Source: Verrucomicrobiia bacterium
Lineage (GTDB): Bacteria; Verrucomicrobiota; Verrucomicrobiia; CAIQCK01
DNA length: 9,234 nt
Assembly (NCBI GenBank): GCA_026417675.1
Contig: JAOACV010000054.1
Span: 1 to 9,234, forward strand
Direction: 5' to 3'
Shown: in pieces, positions 1-5,343 of the stretch
Position numbering within the stretch: the first letter of the stretch is position 1
Layout: each line of letters starts with the position of its first letter
Position numbers and translations under genes: made by a program
The notes under the pieces: generated by a model
Databases searched by the model: none
The model's input: the letters and a program-made list of their open reading frames with translations, nothing else
Told to the model about the DNA's origin: nothing

Positions 1-355
1 TCACGAGGTTGTCCACGTAAGGCAGCCTCCGTCCGCTCCAGCGCATGACGGAGACGGGGCCGTAGAGGCCGAGCGTGCGAATGGTTGCGCGCGCCGCCTC
101 GATGTTCTTCGCGTCGGCGTCCAGCCCGTGGACGACGCAATTCTCCGCGAGGCGCAGCGCCGCAGTGAGGCGGCCGTCGCCGCAGCCGACGTGGACAACC
201 AAGCCGCCGTGAAAGCCGGCCATCCAGGCGATTTGCTTCGCCTCGGCCTCCCTCCCAGTCGGCGCGGCCAGGCCGGTCGCCTCCAGCGACATCCAGAGAA
301 GGATTGCGATGCGCCGTGAAAGGGAATCAAGCCGGAGCAGCGTTCTTGTCTTCAT
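1..355 (-). CDS. Secreted SAM-methyltransferase-domain protein, N-terminal part (runs off the window)
   Basis: The frame opens at ATG 355 and stays open to base 1, giving 118 codons with no stop, so the 3' part lies outside the window. Residues 1-31 look like a long signal peptide: basic start, hydrophobic stretch I16-L24, small residues near A30-A31. Residues 54-61 (VHVGCGDG) form a class I methyltransferase glycine motif. D79 in HGLDAD sits where the acidic residue that binds the SAM ribose is expected. The segment after it (LGLYGPVSV, then RLPYVDNLV) matches, as I remember it, the start of planctomycete/verrucomicrobial proteins that join this domain to a PQQ-type beta-propeller; the propeller itself is not in view. 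No Shine-Dalgarno sequence precedes the ATG, but a strong promoter lies 7 nt upstream. Export and the SAM fold are well supported; the substrate is unknown. Confidence 0.8.
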   Translation of the reverse strand, partial: MKTRTLLRLDSLSRRIAILLWMSLEATGLAAPTGREAEAKQIAWMAGFHGGLVVHVGCGDGRLTAALRLAENCVVHGLDADAKNIEAARATIRTLGLYGPVSVMRWSGRRLPYVDNLV

Positions 356-362
356 GGCTGCC

Positions 363-392
363 TTTATACCCCGGCGCACGCGGGCTTTTCAA
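363..392 (-). promoter_or_regulatory. Sigma70-type promoter for the methyltransferase-like gene, probably leaderless
   Basis: Read on the minus strand, TTGAAA (387-392) and TATAAA (363-368) are separated by 18 bp; each matches the sigma70 consensus at 5 of 6 positions. Only 7 nt (GGCAGCC) separate the -10 box from the ATG at 353-355, so transcription would start at or next to the A of the start codon. No ribosome binding site is present. Confidence 0.5.
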
Positions 393-492
393 TGCGGGCG
401 CGGAGAAACGTGAACGCAATCGGCAAGAGCGGGCCGCGTCATGGTCGTTGTTCCTTCTCGCGGACCCGACGTGCATGTCCGGCTCACGATCT

Positions 493-1653
493 TTATCGCT
501 TGAACCATTCTTTCGCGTCGGTTGGCCGGATCGCGGTGAGGTCGCCACGGTAGTGACGAAGACGGTGGCGTTTCGGCGGATGTTTCGCCAGCCCGGCTTC
601 GTTCAACTCGATGCCGAGGCCGGGCCGGGTCGGGATGAGCATCTCGCCGCCCACCACGCGCACGTCCTCGTCGCTGAACTCGCCGCGCCACGGCACGTCG
701 TTGGCCATGGTCTCTAGCAGGAAAAAATTCGGCGTCGAAGCGGCAACGTGGAGCGTCGCCATATTGGTGACCGGGCCGGCGGGATTGTGGGGGCAAAAGC
801 TGATGCCCGCCGCCTCGGCCATGCCGGCAATAACGCGCATTTCCTTGATGCCAACGCGGCTGATGTCGGGCTGGATGAAATCCGCGCAGCGTTTCTCGAT
901 GAACTCGCGCGCCGCAAAGCGCGTGTAGACGCGCTCGCCCGCGGCGATGGGCACGGACACGCGACGTTTCAGTTCCGCCAGCGCGTCGAGCAGTTCAGGG
1001 AAAAGCGGCTCCTCGAACCACAGGATGTCGAACTCCGCGAGCGCGCTGGCGACGCGCAACGCGCTCTCGATGTTGAACCGGCCATGGCCTTCGATGAGCA
1101 AGTCAGCGTCGCCGGCCGCCTCGCGCACCGCCGCGACGCAACGCGCCGCATCGAGCAGCTCGGCGCGCGTGATGTCGCGGTGCGCGTTGCCGAACGGGTC
1201 CCACTTCAGCGCCTTCCAGCCGCGCGCAACCGCTTCCTTCGCCTTCGCGGCGAACTCGGCGGGCGTTTTCGCGGGCGCAAACCACGCGTTCGCGTAGCAG
1301 CGCACGCGGTCGCGGCATTTGCCGCCGAGCAGTTGCCAGACGGGCTGGCCGAGCGCCTTGCCCTTGATGTCCCAGCACGCCATCTCCAGCGCGGCGAGCG
1401 AGGTCGAGAGCACCGGTCCGCCACGCCAGTAGGCGTCCCGATAGGAATCATGCCAGAGCGCCTCGATGTCCATCGGGTCGCGGCCGATCCACGACGGCGC
1501 GAGGTCCTCGATGCAGCCGAGGACGGCGCGGTCGTGGAATTCGAGCGTCATCTCGCCGTAGCCGTGCAGACCCGCGTCAGTTTCGATTTTCACGAACGAC
1601 AGGTTCGCGCGGTAGGCGTCGCAGAGAAAGGTTTTGATGGCCGTGATTTTCAT
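493..1653 (-). CDS. Mandelate racemase/muconate lactonizing enzyme family protein, probable sugar-acid dehydratase (galactonate dehydratase-like)
   Basis: This 386-residue protein has the two-part enolase-superfamily architecture: an N-terminal capping domain (about 1-125) and a TIM barrel (about 126-370). The likely Mg2+ ligands are E188, E214 (in WFEEP) and E240 (in AAGER). H190 (EGHGRF) and H289 (CPHNPAGP) are the probable acid/base pair, and QPD is at 261-263. Length, the capping-domain stretch DIKGKALGQPVWQLLGG and the ligand spacing resemble E. coli DgoD, in which the first ligand is Asp rather than Glu. The expected reaction is loss of water from an aldonic acid to a 2-keto-3-deoxy acid in the cytoplasm. 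The exact sugar cannot be read from sequence; galactonate, fuconate or another acid are possible. It follows the SDR gene on the same strand with a 45-bp gap and probably shares its transcript. No Shine-Dalgarno sequence precedes the ATG. Confidence 0.85.
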   Translation of the reverse strand: MKITAIKTFLCDAYRANLSFVKIETDAGLHGYGEMTLEFHDRAVLGCIEDLAPSWIGRDPMDIEALWHDSYRDAYWRGGPVLSTSLAALEMACWDIKGKALGQPVWQLLGGKCRDRVRCYANAWFAPAKTPAEFAAKAKEAVARGWKALKWDPFGNAHRDITRAELLDAARCVAAVREAAGDADLLIEGHGRFNIESALRVASALAEFDILWFEEPLFPELLDALAELKRRVSVPIAAGERVYTRFAAREFIEKRCADFIQPDISRVGIKEMRVIAGMAEAAGISFCPHNPAGPVTNMATLHVAASTPNFFLLETMANDVPWRGEFSDEDVRVVGGEMLIPTRPGLGIELNEAGLAKHPPKRHRLRHYRGDLTAIRPTDAKEWFKR

Positions 1654-1660
1654 GGGGACG

Positions 1661-1695
1661 TAATTCGTAATGCGTAATTCGTGACTCGTGATTCG
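1661..1695. repeat. Degenerate heptanucleotide tandem repeat, five units
   Basis: Five consecutive 7-bp units on the plus strand: TAATTCG, TAATGCG, TAATTCG, TGACTCG, TGATTCG (consensus about TRAYTCG). The array fills 35 of the 45 bp between the SDR stop codon (1699-1701) and the dehydratase ATG (1651-1653). It is AT-rich compared with the flanking genes. Units differ from the commonest form by one to three bases and the 7-bp phase is never broken. Confidence 0.8.
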
Positions 1696-1698
1696 GCG

Positions 1699-2460
1699 TT
1701 AGCGACTGCCGATCACGAAGCGGCCTCCTGTGAGGAAAATGGTCTCGCCGGTGATGAAGCCCGACTTCACGAGAAAAAGAACCGCATCGGCCACTTCTTC
1801 CGGCCTGCCGGCGCGGCCCATCGGGACGCCGGCGGCGAGTTCGCGCATCTTCTCGCGGCCCCAACGCGCCTCCATGACCTCCGTCTCGATGTAATCGGGC
1901 GCGATGGCGTTGGCGGTGATGCCGAGCTTCAAGCCCGCCAGGGCCAGCGAGCGAGTCAGCCCGCCCATGCCGGCCTTGGAGCAACTGTAGGCGATCCATT
2001 CCTCGTCGGCGTTGCCCATGTAGGCTTGAATGGACGAGATGTTGATGATGCGGCCGAACTGCCGGCGTTTCATTGGCTCCAAAGCCGCCATCGAGCAGAG
2101 CCACGCGCCTTTGAGGTCCACATCCAGCACGCGGTTCCACCAATCCTCCGGCCCCATCCCCGCCGGTCGCGGCGGCTCCACACGCGCCCCGTTGACGAGA
2201 ATGTCGAGCCGATCGAACTGCCCCACGATGCCGCCAACCATCCGCTCCACCTCGTCGCGCCGCGAGACATCCGCGCAGGCCGCAAAAGCCCCGCCGCCAG
2301 CCGCGACGATCTCGGCCACGACCTTGTCGGTTTTCTCGCGTTTCACGTCATTAACTGCCACCGTCGCGCCCCGCGCAGCGAGCGCGAGCGCGATGGCCCG
2401 GCCGATGCCCTGACCGGCACCCGTCACGAGCGCGATCTTCCCGTTGATTTCGGTTTCCAT
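1699..2460 (-). CDS. Short-chain dehydrogenase/reductase (SDR) family oxidoreductase
   Basis: A 253-residue classical SDR, close to the usual 250. The Rossmann cofactor motif TGAGQGIG is at residues 13-20; D38 at the end of beta-2 (VAVND) favours NAD(H). The structural NNAG motif is changed to NGAR (90-93). The active site shows S142/S143 (NISS), Y158 and K162 (YSCSK). The position that is often the catalytic Asn is D115 (DVDLKG), and the usual P-G after the active site is P188-D189. The predicted role is NAD-dependent oxidation or reduction of a sugar, sugar acid or similar small alcohol; pairing with a sugar-acid dehydratase suggests one catabolic pathway. I chose ATG 2460 rather than GTG 2481 because the extra seven residues are not expected in the family and a -10-like box lies 9 nt before this ATG. 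The substrate is not determined. Confidence 0.88.
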   Translation of the reverse strand: METEINGKIALVTGAGQGIGRAIALALAARGATVAVNDVKREKTDKVVAEIVAAGGGAFAACADVSRRDEVERMVGGIVGQFDRLDILVNGARVEPPRPAGMGPEDWWNRVLDVDLKGAWLCSMAALEPMKRRQFGRIINISSIQAYMGNADEEWIAYSCSKAGMGGLTRSLALAGLKLGITANAIAPDYIETEVMEARWGREKMRELAAGVPMGRAGRPEEVADAVLFLVKSGFITGETIFLTGGRFVIGSR

Positions 2461-2469
2461 GTTGTCGGC

Positions 2470-2499
2470 ATTATGAACCACATGCGGGCCGTCGGTAAA
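2470..2499 (-). promoter_or_regulatory. Candidate promoter for the SDR-dehydratase unit
   Basis: On the minus strand TTTACC (2494-2499) and CATAAT (2470-2475) are 18 bp apart; the -10 box matches consensus at 5 of 6 positions, the -35 at 4 of 6. The -10 box is 9 nt from the ATG at 2460, so the leader would be about 2 nt. The alternative GTG start at 2481 would fall inside the promoter spacer. Confidence 0.35.
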
Positions 2500-2691
2500 T
2501 GGACAAGAATCGCATCCGTGTGGATGGGGTTAGCGAGAAGAAGTTCGCGTCCCGGCTTTAGCCAGCTTTCCGTGGCCATGACCGACGCAAATGCAGAAGC
2601 GGTTGAAGCGGGGAGTTCCAAAACCTTTCGCACATCTCGTAGCGCCAGCGCGCCGCCGTTTCTGAACACTCTGGCCGCGCCACTTTTCCGT

Positions 2692-2720
2692 TTGACCGTT
2701 TGGGGGCGCCGTCGGATGCT
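2692..2720 (+). promoter_or_regulatory. Weak candidate promoter for the TPR gene
   Basis: TTGACC (2692-2697) and GATGCT (2715-2720) are 17 bp apart. The -35 box matches 5 of 6 positions but the -10 box only 3 of 6. The 5' leader would be about 40 nt. The rest of the gap between the divergent SDR and TPR genes (2482-2767) holds no gene that I can support. Confidence 0.2.
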
Positions 2721-2755
2721 GTGCGCGCGATGGATGCGACGCATGGCGATGGAAT

Positions 2756-2760
2756 GGAGG
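2756..2760 (+). promoter_or_regulatory. Ribosome binding site that sets the GTG start of the TPR gene
   Basis: GGAGG lies 7 nt before GTG 2768. It is the only strong Shine-Dalgarno sequence among the genes of this window, and it decides for the GTG start, which also places a good signal peptide at the N-terminus. Confidence 0.7.
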
Positions 2761-2767
2761 TGCCCTT

Positions 2768-4123
2768 GTGAGAGGGAGCCTTGTGGCTGCCGGTGTGTTT
2801 CTGGCGTGTCTTGGCGCGAGCGCCGTGGCCGAGGCGCAAACGGACTACAGCCAGGCCCTACAGCAATACACAAGCGCCATCGAGGCCAACCCCGGCTCCG
2901 GCGAAGCGTATTGGCGCCGGGGGAACTTGTATTGGGAGAAGGGCGAATATCAGCTCGCACTTCAGGATTTCAATAGCGCCATTGCAGTGGAGCCGGGTTA
3001 CGCGCTGGCGTATCTGGGCCGCGGCAACGTCTATTTTCGCCAGGGCGACTACAATCAGGCGATCCAACAATACAACCAGGCCCTTGCGTTGCAACCGACG
3101 TTGATGGACGCCTACTACAATCGCGGCGTCGCCCAGCGCGCGCAGGGGGATTGGGAGTCGGCCGTTCGGAGTTTCGATCAGGCCATTCAGTTGAACCCGA
3201 ACTTCGCCGAGGCCTACACCAGCCGCGCCCAGGTTTATCGCGAGCAAGGCGACTACGACCGGGCCATTGAGGACTACAATCAAGCCCTCCAACTGAATCC
3301 GAACCTGGCGGAGGCGGTTTGGGGTCGAGGGAACGCCTATTGGGAAAAGGGCGATTACGACCGGGCGTATCAGGATTTCAACCGCACCATCGAGCTGGCG
3401 CCGGATAACCCGTCGGGTTACCTAGGGAGGGGCAACGTCTATGTGCGGCAGAACGATCTTGAACTCGCGCTCCAAGATTACGACCGCGCCATCGCGCTGC
3501 AACCGAACTACGTGGACGCCTATAACAACCGCGGCGTCGCGCACCGGCTCGACGGCGATCTCGCCCGCGCCATTCAGGACCTCAACCGCGCCATCGAGTT
3601 GAACCCGCACTTCGCGGAAGCCTACTACAACCGCGGCCTGACCTATCGCGACCAAGGCGACCTCGACCGGGCCATTCAGGACCTCAACCGCGCCATCGAG
3701 TTAAAGCCGCACTTCGCGGAGGCCTACTACAACCGCGGGCTGGCGTATCGCGACAAGGGCGACTTGGAGCGGGCGCTTCAGGATTTCAAGCGCGCCCTCG
3801 AATGGAATCCGAGACTGGCCGAGGCGTTGAACAACCGCGGCATCTCCCTGAGCGAGAACAGGCTGGACCATGACCAGGCCATCAAAGACCTTGGCCGCGC
3901 TGCCGAGATCGCGCCGGCCTTTGCGGGAGGAGCCAGCGCGATGGGCGGCAAGAGCCACGCCAAGATCATCGGCCCCCGCGCCAAGTCGCCCAAGCGCGCC
4001 GTGCAAAAGATGAAACCGCCGGCAAGCGGCAGCGCAGGGGAATCCGTGCTGTTCTTTGCGGCGTCTGCCGCTATTGCCGCCATCCTCGTGTTCGCATTCT
4101 GGCGCTACCGCAACCGGCTGTAG
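2768..4123 (+). CDS. Exported tetratricopeptide-repeat protein with C-terminal membrane anchor
   Basis: 451 residues starting at GTG. Residues 1-23 are a signal peptide with a likely cut after AEA (A23). A partial repeat (27-44) is followed by ten TPRs of 34 residues from 45 to 385 (the last has 35), each with the pattern Y-x-x-R-G, then GD, then A-I-x-D/Q-x-x-x-A-I-x-L-x-P. A basic, Lys/Pro-rich linker (about 393-417) leads to one transmembrane helix (426-445) and the tail RYRNRL. The TPR domain should therefore lie outside the cytoplasmic membrane, held by the C-terminal helix. TPR superhelices bind peptides or proteins, so a scaffold role in the envelope is likely; the partner is unknown. 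Repeats 5-8 mirror repeats 1-4, and repeats 7-9 are very similar in DNA, which points to expansion by tandem duplication. The helix plus basic tail recalls a sorting signal, but no PEP motif is present. The gene stands alone, divergent from the SDR gene. Confidence 0.88.
   Translation: MRGSLVAAGVFLACLGASAVAEAQTDYSQALQQYTSAIEANPGSGEAYWRRGNLYWEKGEYQLALQDFNSAIAVEPGYALAYLGRGNVYFRQGDYNQAIQQYNQALALQPTLMDAYYNRGVAQRAQGDWESAVRSFDQAIQLNPNFAEAYTSRAQVYREQGDYDRAIEDYNQALQLNPNLAEAVWGRGNAYWEKGDYDRAYQDFNRTIELAPDNPSGYLGRGNVYVRQNDLELALQDYDRAIALQPNYVDAYNNRGVAHRLDGDLARAIQDLNRAIELNPHFAEAYYNRGLTYRDQGDLDRAIQDLNRAIELKPHFAEAYYNRGLAYRDKGDLERALQDFKRALEWNPRLAEALNNRGISLSENRLDHDQAIKDLGRAAEIAPAFAGGASAMGGKSHAKIIGPRAKSPKRAVQKMKPPASGSAGESVLFFAASAAIAAILVFAFWRYRNRL
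3569..3772 (+). repeat. 102-bp direct tandem repeat inside the TPR gene
   Basis: Copies 3569-3670 and 3671-3772 differ at about 11 of 102 positions by eye and correspond to one 34-residue TPR unit each. The first 32 bases of both copies are identical. They are the most similar pair in the gene, so this looks like the most recent repeat expansion. Confidence 0.75.
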
Positions 4124-4164
4124 GCCGCGCCCGCGCGGAAAGCGCGCCTCCGGATGAGTCATCC

Positions 4165-4199
4165 CCTCTGGCCGCCTCCGCCTCGCGCGGCCCCTGAGG
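4165..4199 (+). terminator. GC-rich hairpin downstream of the TPR gene, possible terminator
   Basis: GGCCGC (4170-4175) pairs with GCGGCC (4187-4192) around an 11-nt loop. The stem is extended by CCTC (4165-4168) with GAGG (4196-4199) after an internal loop. It starts about 40 bp after the TPR stop codon. No T-run follows, so intrinsic termination is uncertain. Confidence 0.3.
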
Positions 4200-4256
4200 A
4201 GGCTTGTGCGGCCCCGGTGATCTACCGCGCCACGTTGTTTCCATCGTTGTCACCAA

Positions 4257-4280
4257 GCGAGTTTCTCCCGATCAACTCGC
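4257..4280 (-). terminator. Hairpin downstream of tRNA-Pro, possible terminator or processing site
   Basis: A perfect 7-bp stem, GCGAGTT (4257-4263) with AACTCGC (4274-4280), and a 10-nt loop. It begins 12 nt beyond the encoded CCA end of the tRNA. The minus-strand RNA continues as UUGGUGAC, so there is no clear U-run. Confidence 0.35.
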
Positions 4281-4292
4281 GTGAATACGGAA

Positions 4293-4370
4293 TGGTCGGG
4301 GCGGAGGGATTTGAACCCTCGACCTCTTGGTCCCGAACCAAGCGCGCTAGCCAAGCTGCGCTACGCCCCG
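4293..4370 (-). tRNA. tRNA-Pro (anticodon CGG), CCA encoded
   Basis: A complete cloverleaf can be drawn on the minus strand. The acceptor stem is CGGGGCG (4364-4370) with CGCCCCG (4297-4303). The D-stem is GCGC/GCGC with a 10-nt loop. The anticodon stem is CTTGG/CCAAG around TTCGGGA, giving anticodon CGG, which reads CCG proline codons. The variable loop is AGGTC, and the T-arm is GAGGG-TTCAAAT-CCCTC. The discriminator A (4296) is followed by an encoded CCA (4293-4295). Confidence 0.96.
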
Positions 4371-4483
4371 GCCAAGGACGCCCGCGAAGTCCCAACGGAC
4401 CTGCGCCGGCGTCCAAAGGACGCGACTACGTATCACAAGCCGCCGCCACTGTCCACGCAAAGTTGACGGAGTTCGCGTGTGGT

Positions 4484-4512
4484 TTGACACGACGGAGCGG
4501 CGGGGGTAGCCT
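4484..4512 (+). promoter_or_regulatory. Sigma70-type promoter for the SH3/BamE-like gene, probably near-leaderless
   Basis: A perfect -35 box TTGACA (4484-4489) and TAGCCT (4507-4512) are exactly 17 bp apart. The -10 box keeps the three most conserved positions (T1, A2, T6). It ends 9 nt before ATG 4522, giving a predicted leader of about 2-3 nt, and no Shine-Dalgarno sequence lies between. A second TTGACG occurs at 4463-4468 without a good -10 partner. Confidence 0.45.
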
Positions 4513-4521
4513 TGGCCAACC

Positions 4522-5322
4522 ATGAACCCGACGGGTCGAGCGTGTCTCTTGTGCGGGCTGGCGGTCATCGCTGTCAACACCGCCCTCGCCGGAGAAATCC
4601 GGCACGCGGACGTGCTTTATCTCGATGAGGCGGGCATGAAACCGCTTGTCCTGAAGACTCGCCGTCCCGTGTCGCTGACTTTTTCGCGAGACCAGTCCAC
4701 GATTCTGGCTCCGCTGCGGCAGGGCCAGGTGGTGTCGTTGTTGGGCTACGCCGAGAGACGTTATTTCGTCGAGGCGCGTATGGTGACCGGCCCGATGCGC
4801 GGGTGGGTGGACGCGGATGCTTTGGAGCCGTTGTCGCTGGAGCAGCGCGCCGAGCTGGACCAACGCCGGGAGCGGATGCAGACCAACCGCGCGGCTATCG
4901 CCCGTCATCAAGTGCTGATCGGCATGACGCCGGCGGAGGTGATCGCCGCGTGGGGCCAACCGACTGAGAAGAGCCGCACGGCCACCGCGCAAGGCGAGGA
5001 AGAGACGTGGCAGTTCATCACCTACCGCAGCGAGCCTTACACGCAGACATCGTGGGTCGGGGGTTTCTATGTGACCGAGACGTTGTATCGGAAAGTGGCC
5101 GTAGGCTCGCGACAGGTGACGTTTCGCAACGGCCTGGTCGTCGCGGTCCGCGAAAACCAGGGAGTCCAGCAGCGTGAAACGGCGCCGGTGGAAGTCGTGG
5201 TCCCGGTGCCCATGCCAGTGCCCGGCCCGCCTCCGCCTCGTCCCGGTGATGGCGGAGGCAAATCGAAATCCGGCAAGTCGGGCAAAGGCGCGCCCGCGCC
5301 CGGCGACCCGCCCGCGCCCTAG
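4522..5322 (+). CDS. Exported protein with SH3-like and BamE/SmpA-like segments and a proline-rich tail
   Basis: 266 residues. M1-A23 is a signal peptide ending ALA. Residues about 57-105 resemble a bacterial SH3-like fold, ending with the typical G-W-V (94-96). A charged helical stretch (106-128) follows. Residues 131-165 (VLIGMTPAEVIAAWGQP, then a Glu-rich turn and ETWQF) look like the BamE/SmpA/OmlA-type motif: a short helix after G-M-T, then G-x-P and an aromatic strand. The last 45 residues are Pro-, Gly- and Lys-rich and include Pro-Pro-Pro-Pro at 236-239. It is probably periplasmic or envelope-associated, perhaps binding peptidoglycan or outer-membrane assembly proteins. There is no lipobox, unlike true BamE lipoproteins. 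It converges on efp with 21 bp between stop codons. I do not recognise a named family. Confidence 0.75.
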   Translation: MNPTGRACLLCGLAVIAVNTALAGEIRHADVLYLDEAGMKPLVLKTRRPVSLTFSRDQSTILAPLRQGQVVSLLGYAERRYFVEARMVTGPMRGWVDADALEPLSLEQRAELDQRRERMQTNRAAIARHQVLIGMTPAEVIAAWGQPTEKSRTATAQGEEETWQFITYRSEPYTQTSWVGGFYVTETLYRKVAVGSRQVTFRNGLVVAVRENQGVQQRETAPVEVVVPVPMPVPGPPPPRPGDGGGKSKSGKSGKGAPAPGDPPAP

Positions 5323-5343
5323 CCGATTGGCGCAACCGTCGGG

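Noticed and set aside
1..330. Other frames at the left edge (minus frame starting MIPFHGAS, plus frame 128-319)
   Set aside because: The frame starting at ATG 355 gives the methyltransferase motif VHVGCGDG and a signal peptide; the others give low-complexity shadows.
371..390. CCCG/CGGG hairpin followed by CTTTTC on the plus strand as a terminator
   Set aside because: No plus-strand gene lies upstream; the T-run belongs to the minus-strand -35 box TTGAAA.
2461..2481. GTG at 2481 as the SDR start
   Set aside because: It has no ribosome binding site, adds residues not expected in SDRs and lies inside the candidate promoter spacer; ATG 2460 is preferred.
2558..2960. Minus-strand open frames in the SDR-TPR gap (2558-2839, 2424-2960)
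   Set aside because: They overlap the TPR gene start and the promoter regions, show no domain and have biased Arg/Ser-rich composition.
748..2976. Plus-strand open frames opposite the dehydratase and SDR genes (748-1677, 1681-2976)
   Set aside because: They run antisense to two intact enzyme genes with catalytic motifs; no domain or ribosome binding site supports them.
2900..3850. Regular direct repeats as a possible CRISPR array
   Set aside because: The 102-bp period is in frame and encodes 34-residue TPR units; there are no unique spacers between constant repeats.
4154..4580. Small open frames over the tRNA, with peptides such as RDLNPRPLGPEP
   Set aside because: This is the well-known false peptide produced by translating a tRNA-Pro gene; the cloverleaf explains the sequence.
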